A DNA stretch of 64,000 nt from Callipepla californica brunnescens (GCA_023055505.1 JALIRH010000030.1:7188001-7252000), one strand, 5' to 3'; positions 55,741 to 64,000 are shown, counted from the stretch's first letter. A program made the numbers and translations. The notes: generated by a model not told the origin, from the letters alone.

Positions 55741-56283
55741 GAGGACTGAGTTCATGCCTTGAAGTATAGATAAAATCTTCACATTTTTAATGTCATCACT
55801 GAATAATTAATGTTGGGAAAGACCGCTAAGATCACCTTGTCCTTCCATTGCCCTGGCACCTCCTTGCCCACTGAACCATTTCCCCACATTTCTTCCTTTC
55901 TTACATGGATAAAGGAAATGCTGATTGTACTCAAGTGAACAGAAATTAGTCCGTATGATCCAATATCTATTTTCTCTACTTTCCTTCTGGTACTTTTTTG
56001 GGGGAAGGGCATGTATTGTGTAATTTATGAAACCAGCCAACTTAGTAGAGATGTCTGAGGTACCCTGGGCCCTCTCGATGATAAGGAAAGTTCTATATAT
56101 CTCGTTGAACTCTGCTCTGAATGTCTAGCTCAGATGTCCAACACTATCTTTGTCTTTGAGCTAATTAAATTCATTCAGCAAATCTCTGGACGTATTCCCT
56201 GGTTCTGAGTGGCACTCCTGGTCTGAAATGTCTGTGTAACTGCTACAGAAACAAATTTCATCTGCTGTTAGGAGGAAGATGAC
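55741..56283. other. unassigned stretch with a CR1 remnant
   Basis: 55808-55870 resembles an old CR1 3' end on minus (GTTGGGAAAGACC, AAGATCACC). The rest shows no coding region or repeat that I recognise, and does not continue the family 2 gag cut at 51206. Confidence 0.4.
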
Positions 56284-56439
56284 TGTCACGGTTTTATGAT
56301 TTTTGGTATTGGTATTCCACATCATAACATCACGTAGTGCATTAAGAGTTAAAACCGTGTGTACCCCGTGCGTGGACAGCAGCCCTGCAGGCAGCCGGCA
56401 GTGGCCAAAGCAGCCTGGGCAGTGGCTTCTCCAGATGCT

Positions 56440-56640
56440 GATGTTCCCCACCCGTAACCACTGGAACCCAGCACCGACCTCCAGCGCCAGACGTGGGTGT
56501 TCAGGTCGAAGGAGCTGATGCTGAAGTCTGGCAGTGCTGTCCCCGAGGACAGCCTGGTCTACGTGCGGGAGGGGAACAATACATTCCTGCGCACCCCCTG
56601 GGGCTGGAGCAGGCTGCTGCTGGAGGACTCATAGTTGCTC
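56440..56640 (+). pseudogene. captured host-like coding fragment
   Basis: One frame reads WVFRSKELMLKSG, then VPEDSLVYVREGN, then GWSRLLLEDS and a TAG (about 56629). The pattern W-F-x-S...VPE-SLVYV-E...GW-x2-L-LED recalls the trimerisation region before endostatin in multiplexin collagens (XV/XVIII). This is from memory and weak. An earlier in-frame stop and the lack of introns suggest a reverse-transcribed fragment. Confidence 0.35.
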
Positions 56641-56828
56641 TTTGCGGGTGATGACCCCTCCAGCCCCGACGCCGCAGTACCAGGAGGCGAAGCAGGCACA
56701 GACACGAGGTCCCAACACAGAGCCACCCTCGGGGGTCCGAACAGACCCACCGGTCCCAAAAGAGGACGGAGCTGGGCTGCCCAGCACCCTGCAGACCACT
56801 GCTGCCCCCAGGATGCCCTCTCTCCGTC

Positions 56829-56924
56829 TGGTGGCCCGTATGGGGATCGAACCCACGACCTTGGCGTTATCAGAACCTGGGCCGCGGCAGTGAAAGCGCC
56901 AGCTCCTAACCACTAGACCAAGAG
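56829..56924 (-). pseudogene. chimeric tRNA-like sequence (Glu 5' part, Ile 3' part)
   Basis: On minus the first part (GGTCTAGTGGTTAGGA, then CCGCGGCCCAGGTTC) follows the body of a eukaryotic tRNA-Glu. The second part (ATAACGCCAAGGTC, then GGTTCGATCCCCATACGGG) follows the 3' half of tRNA-Ile and ends GCCACCA, i.e. with a CCA that eukaryotic tRNA genes do not encode. It cannot fold as one normal tRNA, since it has two T-arm-like parts. The source was probably RNA copied by a reverse transcriptase. Confidence 0.7.
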
Positions 56925-57003
56925 CATTAACCCTTTAACACTTAAGGCACTACATGATGTTCTGATGTGGAATACCAATACCAAAAGTCATAAAACCATG
57001 ACA

Positions 57004-58189
57004 GTGACTCATTCGGTACTGTATATGCTAACATCTACCTCAGAGGGCAGCGGACCATATTGAGGGGAATACCAATGCATACCTGTGGATGTGAAGTAGG
57101 ATTCTGAGCTTTAGCTGCTGTCACGAGTTTTGATCACGAGCTGCAAAGAATGGGCTTTGATCAAAGAAAAGTCATTCTTTGTCTCCATCCTGTTTTGGCA
57201 GTCTGACCAGAATTCAGCTATCACTCATGACTTGTCCAAGCTCAATAATACTATCAGTCACCTATCTTCTGATTGTGATCATTACTCCTAAACTCAGGAG
57301 AAATAAGTGTGTGTTCCTTTTCCTGGTTGTCCCCCTTCTCGTAATCCACTCCTCAAGTCATTGTTTCTCCTCCTGGGGCAAAGTGAGCCACCCACGTCTG
57401 GTGTCCTGCGGAGGGAGACCAGCACAGCCCGAGGTGCTTTTCTTTCTCACTGATTCTGAGTTCACTCAGGTTTATTCTCACTGACATCAGTGCTCCCTGG
57501 CTCACGTGTGAATGCAAGACTGCAGAGACCTGACCATCCCTTGCAGCTCTTATCAGCCATCTTCCTTGATGCTACCCAAGCAATAACAGATCTCCAGCTG
57601 CCAAACCCCCAACTTCACTCCACACCATAACTTTATTTCTGGAGGCAACCCCAGCTTTAATTTTCTTGCAAACATATGCAATCAGCTTCAAGACATACCT
57701 CCCTTTCAGGAGCTTTCTTGGTAGTCCATCATCCAGGTCTGAAGTCTTCTTTCTCTTCCTTTCCCACACACTCATGGATTTAGTAGTGCTGTGCATGGAC
57801 CAGAGGTTAAACTCTATTCAGTTCTGGACCCATGAGCTGAGCTGTCTCGCTCACCACCTGCTGATAGGGGAGGAACATGGTGCGACAGAGGATGGAGATC
57901 TTCTTTCATTGTACGCTCTGGGTATTCTTTATCTCTTCACGAGCCAACTGGGACTGCAGGGGTTGGTTTGGTTCCATAGGCAATGGCTTTATAGTCACGG
58001 CACACAGCTGTGCTCCCTCTGATGCCCATGGGTCTGAAGAAAAGCCCTAAGGCGTTTGACTCTTTGCCATTACTCGTTAATAACTATTCATTATTTCTTT
58101 ACCTATTCATTACTGCCAGTCCAGGTGTTGCATTAACGGCTAAAATGTTTTGTTAGAAAATAAACCTCCTTTGCATTCCCACAGGCAAT
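57004..58189. other. unassigned stretch
   Basis: About 1.2 kb not repeated elsewhere in the window. Only short open frames are seen, without recognisable domains, splice structure or repeats. Confidence 0.4.
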
Positions 58190-58372
58190 CCCACCCAGGG
58201 AGCTGGTGGAGTCACCATCCCTGGAGGTGAATATTCCACAAACATGGAGATGTGTCACTGAGGCACGTGGTCAGCAGGCAGTACTGGTGGTACGTGGATG
58301 GTTGGACTGGATGAGTACTTCAGATTCCTCTCCAGTCTTCATGATTGCATGATTCCACTATCCTGGTTGGCG
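58190..58372 (+). repeat. CR1 LINE 3' end
   Basis: The order GGAGATGTGTCACTGAGG, GGTCAGCAGGCAGTA, GGTTGGACTGGATGA and GATTGCATGATTCC is that of a CR1 3' region. It has lost its coding part. Confidence 0.65.
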
Positions 58373-58486
58373 TACAATGTTTGCTCTTTGCTTTTAGAAG
58401 TCTGGCTCAAAAGGTCAGAGCTCCTGCTCAGTGAGGGGTGCTTTCCCCTTGGAGGTGTGCAACATGTGGGACGGAAGTGTGCTTTG

Positions 58487-58913
58487 TGTTGTGGTTTTGT
58501 GGTTTTGATGCCGGTATTCCACATCAGAACATCATGCAGGCCGTTAAGGAGTTAATGCTGTGGGAGCAGGGGAGGGGCGGAGCTCCGTACCAGACGCGAA
58601 GCCCGCGCTTTTTGTGGCGCGCTGTCGGGGCTGCCGTGAGGAGTTCAGCACGTGTAAAGTAAGCTCCCAGTTTTCTGGTTTGGAAATTTTGTCTCTCTCT
58701 CTCAATTGTTCAATTCTATTAGATTTAGTAAAGTTACCGTTCCTTCACAGATTGTGCCGTTGTGTTTTTCTTTACAGACCCTCTATTCGCTCTGTTTTCC
58801 CCTCCCCCCAGAGCGTGCGGCTCTGCTGAGGTGGCCGCGCGGCCACTGACGGGACAGTTTTTTTTCCCTTCTCGGTTCCCCCTTGGGTTACTGTCACGGA
58901 TAACACCGTGACA
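58487..58913 (+). repeat. 5' LTR of copy 3
   Basis: 427 bp. A GC-rich part (GGGGCGGAGC, an Sp1-like box, near 58573) precedes a CGCGCTTTTTG segment. Its 3' half has long pyrimidine runs. It shares only its first ~80 bp well with the TGTCATGG LTRs. Confidence 0.87.
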
Positions 58914-58919
58914 CATTAT

Positions 58920-58937
58920 TGGTGGAGGATGCGGGCA
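58920..58937 (+). promoter_or_regulatory. primer-binding site, tRNA-Ala type, containing the gag ATG
   Basis: Six bases after the LTR end stands TGGTGGAGGATGCGGGCA. From memory it is exactly complementary to the last 18 bases (with CCA) of a vertebrate tRNA-Ala. The ATG at 58929-58931 inside it opens the 638-codon gag-like frame. Confidence 0.7.
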
Positions 58938-60845
58938 ATCCAGTATTTGTACTCCCCTGTAAAACTGGTGCTGAGTGGACTAACTGTTTTCATGTACCTT
59001 AGAGCATGTTGGCGTCTTTTTAAGCTCCTCATGTTCAGCACCGGAGTCATATATGCATACAGCTGCTTTAGTGTGCTGATGGGGTTACCCCCCTCCTGCC
59101 TAAACGCCCTGGTTAATATGACAGATTATACGGCATTTGGATTGGTTTCCAGGTACTCTTTTCAGGTTTTTACCTATGTTCAAGGTGTCAGCCTGGCAAA
59201 TGTGTTATCTGTTTTTCTGAATGTACTCACTGTAACAGTAATTTACATCCAGTGGAGGAAGCCCTCCTCAGAACCAGAGAGTGTTGAATGGCAGGGAAGG
59301 TGGGAAAAGTTAGGGAAGAAATTAGAAGCGTGGGGACCCCCGGTGCAATGTGATTTTGATCTTGAGCACCTGCGGGATCCTGAGAAATTCAGTGAGTGTT
59401 TAGGTCAGGAGTCATGTGACTCAGGCAGATCTGAGAAGGAACGGATTCTTTGGGGTTTGGCTTGTGCTTATCGAGCTATAATTGATATTCTTGAGAGAAA
59501 TGGTTTCCAAACCGAGGTTCAGAGCAAAAATGAAAACCTTGAGGTTAAACCTGACCAGTCACAGGAAGCACCGGCATCCGTGTCGGTTGCCCCTGTGGAA
59601 GGTCAGAAATGGAAACTTGTGTCCTCTCGGCTAGAACGGAAAGAAGAAGAAGCAGAGAAAAAAAAGGAAGATCCAGGTGAGGGGCCCTCTTCAGCACCAA
59701 CACCACCACCACCACCTCAAAAGGCCACTAAGGAAGGTGAGAGACATGGAGACAACAGAGATGAGAAAGAAGAGGAAGATCCAGGTGAGGGGCCCTCCTC
59801 AGCACTACCACCACCACCACCTCCTAGAAAGGCCACTAAGAAAAGTGTGAGACATGGAGAGGACAGTGATAATGAAGAAATCACCATTACTACTATTCGT
59901 CGGCCCCTAAAGATGACTGAAATCCAGGGTTCAAGAAAGGAGTTTGTACGGCGCTCAGATGAACCTATTGTCACCTGGTTGCTGCGGTGTTGGGACAACG
60001 GTGCCAGCAGCGTGTCCCTAGATGGCAACGAAGCCCGCCAACTGGGAAGCATTGCTCGAGACCCAGCTATCGACAGAGGGATTAGTAGATGTCTGAGTGG
60101 AGTTGCTACCCTCTGGGAACGAGTACTAGTAGCTGTAAAGGAGAGATTTCCTTACAAAGATGATCTGGAGCCTAAGGTGGAAAGGTGGAATACTGTGGAG
60201 AAGGGCGTCCAATTTTTGAGAGAAATGGCTGTAGTAGAGATGCTGTACGATCCTACTTTCGTCCCTAACAATCCACACCAGGACCGCGATCCTGAGAAAG
60301 CATGGTGTAAAGCTGATGTATATCGGAAGCTCTCAAAAACAGCACCAGAAAGGTACGCAAGTACACTGGTGGCAACATTCAATATACTCGAGGGCCGAAA
60401 CAGAAGACTCCCATTTCATGAAGCGGTTACTACACTTCAAAACTTTGAACAGCAACTTCCACCATCACACGTTTCCATTGCAGCTGTATCATCGGTAGCA
60501 AGAGAAGTCAGTGACATAAAGAAGATACTGAGAATGATACTGGAGGAATTGTCCTTACTGATGAATAGGGATGGACCTGTGTCAGTATCAGAAACAACGG
60601 ATGAAGACGGGGATGATCCAAAGAATCTGATGGAGAAACTGATCAAACTGATAAAAGTCTCAGCCATCAAAGGCAACCGCCTCTCTGCTCGAGCAAATGA
60701 CAGCAGTAACTTCATGTCACGTGTGTCCATGTGGAGCTTCTTACGAGAGAGTGGAGAGGACATGAAGAAGTGGCATAAAAAACCCACCCCTGCACTACGA
60801 GCACGTGTGAGAGAATTACAGCAGAGATCAAGCTGCCAAAATTGA
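58929..60845 (+). CDS. gag: Gag-like protein with N-terminal membrane segments, 638 aa
   Basis: First ATG at 58929, inside the primer-binding site; the frame is also open upstream into the LTR without ATG. Residues about 11-27, 31-53 and 87-108 are hydrophobic enough to span a membrane, unusual for Gag. Then come a Trp-rich charged part (110-200), two copies of a repeat with DPGEGPSSA followed by a proline run (about 248-264 and 284-304), and a capsid-like region (about 339-545; VTWLLRCWDNGASSV, VQFLREM). The capsid region resembles family 2 gag at 50431-50910 and, from memory, ERV-L Gag and Fv1. The last six or seven residues come from pol out of frame, after a deletion at about 60825. It is intact while pol is destroyed. 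It should be compared with the ENS-1/ERNI genes of chicken, which also sit in a retroelement; I cannot confirm a relation. Confidence 0.72.
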   Translation: MRAIQYLYSPVKLVLSGLTVFMYLRACWRLFKLLMFSTGVIYAYSCFSVLMGLPPSCLNALVNMTDYTAFGLVSRYSFQVFTYVQGVSLANVLSVFLNVLTVTVIYIQWRKPSSEPESVEWQGRWEKLGKKLEAWGPPVQCDFDLEHLRDPEKFSECLGQESCDSGRSEKERILWGLACAYRAIIDILERNGFQTEVQSKNENLEVKPDQSQEAPASVSVAPVEGQKWKLVSSRLERKEEEAEKKKEDPGEGPSSAPTPPPPPQKATKEGERHGDNRDEKEEEDPGEGPSSALPPPPPPRKATKKSVRHGEDSDNEEITITTIRRPLKMTEIQGSRKEFVRRSDEPIVTWLLRCWDNGASSVSLDGNEARQLGSIARDPAIDRGISRCLSGVATLWERVLVAVKERFPYKDDLEPKVERWNTVEKGVQFLREMAVVEMLYDPTFVPNNPHQDRDPEKAWCKADVYRKLSKTAPERYASTLVATFNILEGRNRRLPFHEAVTTLQNFEQQLPPSHVSIAAVSSVAREVSDIKKILRMILEELSLLMNRDGPVSVSETTDEDGDDPKNLMEKLIKLIKVSAIKGNRLSARANDSSNFMSRVSMWSFLRESGEDMKKWHKKPTPALRARVRELQQRSSCQN

Positions 60846-61492
60846 GGTGTCTCAAATAGACTTGGACTGGCAGAACAAAGGAGAGTTATTTTTAGCTCAG
60901 TGGGCCCATGAGACCTCAGGCCATCAAGGAAGGGATGCGACCTAGAAGTGGGCTAGAGACCGAGGGGTGGACTTAACTATGGATGTCATCGCACAGGTTA
61001 CCCAATGACTGTGATACATGTGCCATAATTAAACAGGCCAGGAGGATGAAACCTCTCTGGCAGGAAGGGAGATGGCAGAAGTATAAATATGGGGAGGCGT
61101 GGCAGGTTGATTATATCACCTTGCCGCGATCTCGCAATGGTAAGCGTTAGGTGCTCACCATTGTGGAGGCGACCACTGGGTGGTGGGACATTTAAGCATT
61201 GGGAGAAAAATCTGTCAGAAGCCACCTGGTTGGTCAGCACTAGGGGATCAGTCAACCGAGATGGTCCTACACAATCCAGCTCCCTACAGGGGGAGATAAG
61301 GTCCCTGTAGTACATGTGGAGAGCATGTTGGGAAAAGCGGTGTGGGTCCTTCCAGCCTCTGGAAAGGGCAGACCCCTCTGGGGAACAGTTTTTGCACAGG
61401 GACCTGGGTGCTCCTGGTGGGTAATGGATAAAAATGGGGATGTCCAGTGTGTACCACAAGGGAATTTGATGCTGGGGGAGTGCAGTCTGTGA
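60825..61492 (+). pseudogene. pol remnant of copy 3 (ends of RNase H region and integrase)
   Basis: The pol frame starts within the last codons of the gag-like frame (AAKIEVSQIDLDW). Integrase zinc-binding residues follow (HETSGHQ near 60908, then CDTC lost by a frame break), with a TAG near 60945. Near 61179 the text jumps from TTGW straight to the GTFKHW segment, which removes the second catalytic Asp and the Glu. The SH3-like C-terminal part runs to about 61492. Confidence 0.8.
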
Positions 61493-61612
61493 TTCCGTGT
61501 ATATATATATATATGTATAGATATGTTTGTATGTAATCTGTGTTATTACTGTTTTTGGTTCTATATAGATATGTGTTAAGCATGATGTGATGATGTGGAA
61601 TAAGGGATGGAA

Positions 61613-62061
61613 TGTTGTGGTTTTGTGGTTTTGATGCCGATATTCCACATCAGAACATCATGCAGGCCGTTAAAGAGTTAATGCTGTGGGGAGCAGCGGA
61701 GGGGCGGAGCTCCGCACCGGATGCGAGGCCCGCGCTTTTTGGTGGCGCACGAGCTGGGCGTCCGTGAGGAGTTCAGCACGTGTAAAGTAAGCTCCCAGTT
61801 CTTTCTGGTTTGGAAATTTTGTCTCTCTCTCTCAATTGTTCAATTTTATTAGATTTAGTAAAGTTACCGTTCCCTCTCAGATCGTGCCGTTGTGTTTTGT
61901 TTTTCTACATACCCTCTATTCTCTCTGTTTCCCCCTCCCCCCCCGGAGCATGCGGCTCTGCTGAGGCGGCTGCGGGCCACGGGGCAGTTTTTTTTCGTTC
62001 CCTTCTTTTTTTTCCCTTCTCGGTTCCCCCTTGGGTTACTGTCACGGATACCACCGTGACA
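61613..62061 (+). repeat. 3' LTR of copy 3
   Basis: 449 bp, TGTTGTGG...CGTGACA, alignable throughout with 58487-58913, with an extra pyrimidine stretch near 62000. It directly touches the pentanucleotide array. Confidence 0.87.
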
Positions 62062-63446
62062 CCTTGCCTGCCCCACCCTGACCTGCCTTGCTCTAACCCG
62101 CCCTGCCTTGTCTTCCTTGCATTGCCCTGCCTTACTCTGCCCTGCATATCCTTGCCATGCCCTGCCTTGTTCTGCCTTACCCTGCCCTGCCAAGCCCCGC
62201 CGTACCCTGCCCTGCCTTGCCTTGCCCTGCCTTGCCCCACCATGCCCTGCCCTGCCTTGCCCCGCCCTGCTTTGCCATGCCTTGCCTTGCCCTGCCCTGC
62301 CATGCCTTACCTTGCCTTGCCCTGCCTTACCGTGCCCTGCCCCGCCCTGCCCTTCCCTGACCTGCTCTGCCCTGCCCTGCCTTCCCTTGCCCTTCCTGGC
62401 CCTGCCTTGCCCTGCACTATCTTTGCCTTGCCCTGCTTGGCCCTACCTGGCCTTGCCCCGCCATGCCCCGCCCTGCCCTGCGTCGCCCTGCTTTGCCATG
62501 CTTTGCCTTGCCTTGCCCTGCCCTGGTTTACCTTGCCCTGCCCTGGTTTACCTTGCCCTGCCCTGGTTTACCTTGCCCTGCCCTGGTTTACCATGCCCTG
62601 CCCTGGTTTACCATGCCCTGCCCTGGTTTACCATGCCCTGCCCTGCCGTCCCTTGCCCTGCCCTGCCCTACCTTCCCTTGCCCTGCCTTCCCTTGCCCTG
62701 CCCTGCCTTGCCCTGCACTATCTTTGCCTTGCCCTGCTTGGCCCTACCTGGCCCTGCCCCACCCTGTCCTGCATTGGCCTGCCTTCCCTGCTTTGCCCTG
62801 CCCTGCACTGCACTGCATTACCTTGCCTTGCCCTGCCAAGCGCTGCCCAGCGCAGCCTTGCCCTGACTTTCCTTGCCTTGCCCTGCCCGGCTGTGCTTTG
62901 CCCTGCTTTGCCCTGCCTTCCCCTACCCTGCCGTGTATTCCTTGCCTTGCCCTGCCCTGATCTGCCCTGCCCCGCCCTGCCCTGCCTTGCTTTGCTCTGC
63001 CTTCCCCTTGACCAGCCCTGCCTTGTCTATCCTTGCCTTGCCCTGCCTTGGTCTGCCTTACCTTGCCCTGCCAAGCCCCGCCTTACCCTGCCCTGCCATG
63101 TCTTGCCTTTTCTTGCCCTGCCCTGCCTTGCCTTCCCTTGCCCTGCCCTGCCCTGCCGTCCCTTGCCCTGCCCTGCTTTGCCATGCCTTACCTTTCTCTG
63201 CCTTTCCCTGCCCTGCCTTCCCTTGCCCTGCCGTGCCCTGCCCTGTTCTGTCCTGCCTTGCCCTGCCCTGCCCTGTTCTGCCCTGCCTTGTTTTGCCTTC
63301 CCTGCTCCGGCCTGCCCTGCCCTGCGCTGCCCTGCACTGCCCTGCCTTACATTGCCATGACCTGCCCTGTGCTTCCCTGCCTGTCCTAGCCCTGCCCTGC
63401 CCCGCTCTGCTTTGTTATGCCTTGCTTTGCCCTGCCCTGCCATGCT
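62062..63446. repeat. pentanucleotide array (CCTTG/CCCTG)
   Basis: About 1.39 kb of 5-bp units, mostly CCCTG, CCTTG, CCATG and CCCCG, on the plus strand. Since these units rarely give stops, long open frames rich in Pro, Ala, Leu and Cys appear on both strands; they are not genes. Higher-order units are present: a 20-bp unit repeated six times at about 62515-62640, and a 55-bp segment at about 62400-62455 that recurs at about 62700-62755. Confidence 0.93.
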
Positions 63447-64000
63447 TTCATGGTTTTATGATTTTTGATACTGGTATTCCACATCATAACATCATGTATT
63501 GCATTGAGAGTTAAAGAGCTAATACTCCAGCTCCATAGATCATTGATAATTCCAGGTATACCTGTCTCAGAAGAGAAGAAGCAAAACTGCATTGGAACAG
63601 GGCGGTGCTCCTGAGCACTTACAATACATTCATGACATCATTGTGTGGGGCAATACAGCAGGGGAAGTTTTCGAGAAAGGGGAGAGAATAATCCAGATCC
63701 TCCTGCGAGCTGGCTTCGCTATTAAGCGAAGCAAAGTAAAAGGGCCTGCACAGGAAATTCAGTTCCTAGGAATAAAGTGGCAAGATGGACGTCGTCACAT
63801 CCCAACAGATGTGATTGACAAAATTATTGCTATGTCTCCACCCACTAGTAAGACAGAAACCCAAGCTTTTCTGGGTGTAGTGGGCTTTTGGAGAATGCAT
63901 GTTCCAAACTACAGTCTCATTGTGAGCCCTCTCTTTTGGGTAACGCGGAAGAAGAATGATTTTGTGTGGGGTCCTGAGCAGCAGCAGGCTTTTGAGCAAA
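63447..64000 (+). mobile_element. ERV-L-like provirus, family 1, copy 4 (runs off the window)
   Basis: 63447-63588 is the start of a family 1 LTR (TTTCATGG in place of TGTCATGG). At about 63589 it jumps straight into RT (CATTGGAACAGGGCGG) and continues to the window end with the RT thumb region. The catalytic YIDD reads Tyr-Ile-His-Asp (about 63627-63638). gag and protease are deleted. Confidence 0.82.

Larger units (their letters stand above)
56284..57003. mobile_element. foldback unit with inverted ERV LTR ends
   Basis: The left end (56284 onward, TGTCACGGTTTTATG) and the right end read on minus (57003 downward, TGTCATGGTTTTATG) are both the first 70-80 bp of the family 1 LTR, so they form inverted terminal repeats. 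The flanks ATGAC (56279-56283) and GTGAC (57004-57008) look like a 5-bp target duplication with one change. Inside lie a collagen-like fragment and a tRNA-like chimera. No enzyme is coded. It may have been moved by family 1 integrase. Confidence 0.7.
58487..62061 (+). mobile_element. ERV-L-like provirus, family 1 variant, copy 3
   Basis: Both LTRs are complete (TGTTGTGG...CGTGACA), with a primer-binding site, an intact gag-like frame, a small damaged pol rest and a purine tract (AATAAGGGATGGAA) before the 3' LTR. The flanks CTTTG and CCTTG suggest a 5-bp target duplication with one change. By eye the two LTRs differ by several percent, so the insertion is not very recent. No env. Confidence 0.87.

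Noticed and set aside
56534..56893. 119-codon open frame in the foldback unit
   Set aside because: It runs through the collagen-like fragment in a different frame and then through the antisense of the tRNA-like part, so it is not a gene.
56829..56924. Functional tRNA gene
   Set aside because: Two different tRNA parts are joined, there are two T-arm-like segments, and CCA is encoded.
56284..57003. A cut-and-paste DNA transposon with terminal inverted repeats
   Set aside because: The inverted ends are plainly the family 1 LTR start, and no transposase or known DNA transposon ends are present.
57666..58022. 118-codon open frame in the unassigned stretch
   Set aside because: No domain, no copy elsewhere in the window and no splice or promoter context.
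61810..63514. Long Pro/Ala/Leu/Cys-rich open frames on both strands
   Set aside because: They arise because the pentanucleotide units contain almost no stops; all frames show the same repeat pattern and there is no domain.

Overview
The window looks like repeat-rich, gene-poor vertebrate DNA, most probably from a bird and perhaps a galliform. The evidence is many CR1 LINEs on both strands (one nearly full length), several LTR retroelements without env, spliced KRAB zinc-finger genes, and no recognisable mammalian SINEs. A turtle or crocodilian is possible but less likely. There is no bacterial-style gene organisation.

Layout. (1) 1-4593: a decayed ERV-L-like provirus (called family 1 here) inserted in a CR1 tail. 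(2) 4917-12935: duplication block A with a complete KRAB-zinc-finger gene on + (12 fingers). (3) 12936-17417: a provirus of a second family (family 2). (4) 17480-21711: block B, inverted, with a damaged KRAB-zinc-finger gene on -. (5) 21712-27940: block C, on +, whose gene has a stop before its fingers. (6) 28320-34822: LTR fragments, CR1 and a second family 1 provirus with a long open pol segment. (7) 34823-38338: two family 2 proviruses in tandem on -, sharing an LTR. (8) 38339-47260: block D with a second complete KRAB-zinc-finger gene (9 fingers). (9) 47260-51206: CR1 pieces, a family 1 pol fragment and another family 2 provirus, all but one CR1 piece on -. (10) 51207-55740: a nearly full-length CR1 on -. 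(11) 56284-57003: a small unit with inverted LTR-derived ends, carrying a collagen-like fragment and a chimeric tRNA-like sequence. (12) 58487-62061: a provirus of a family 1 variant with both LTRs, a primer-binding site and an intact gag-like frame of 638 codons. (13) 62062-63446: a 1.4-kb pentanucleotide array. (14) 63447-64000: start of another family 1 provirus.

The host genes are four copies of one KRAB-zinc-finger locus. They share exons: a GC-rich first exon, a short ATG exon, a 127-nt KRAB-A exon, a 111-nt KRAB-B exon and a finger exon. Copies A and D read through, C is truncated to a KRAB-only product, and B has lost its first exon and half of its KRAB-B exon. Such proteins usually recruit TRIM28/KAP1 to silence retroelements, so their interleaving with ERV-L-like proviruses fits an arms-race locus; that link is inference. 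The most unusual items are the gag-like frame whose first ATG lies inside the tRNA primer-binding site and which starts with membrane-spanning segments, and the foldback unit with the chimeric tRNA.

Family names, tRNA matches and domain similarities rest on reading by eye and on memory. No alignment or database search was run.
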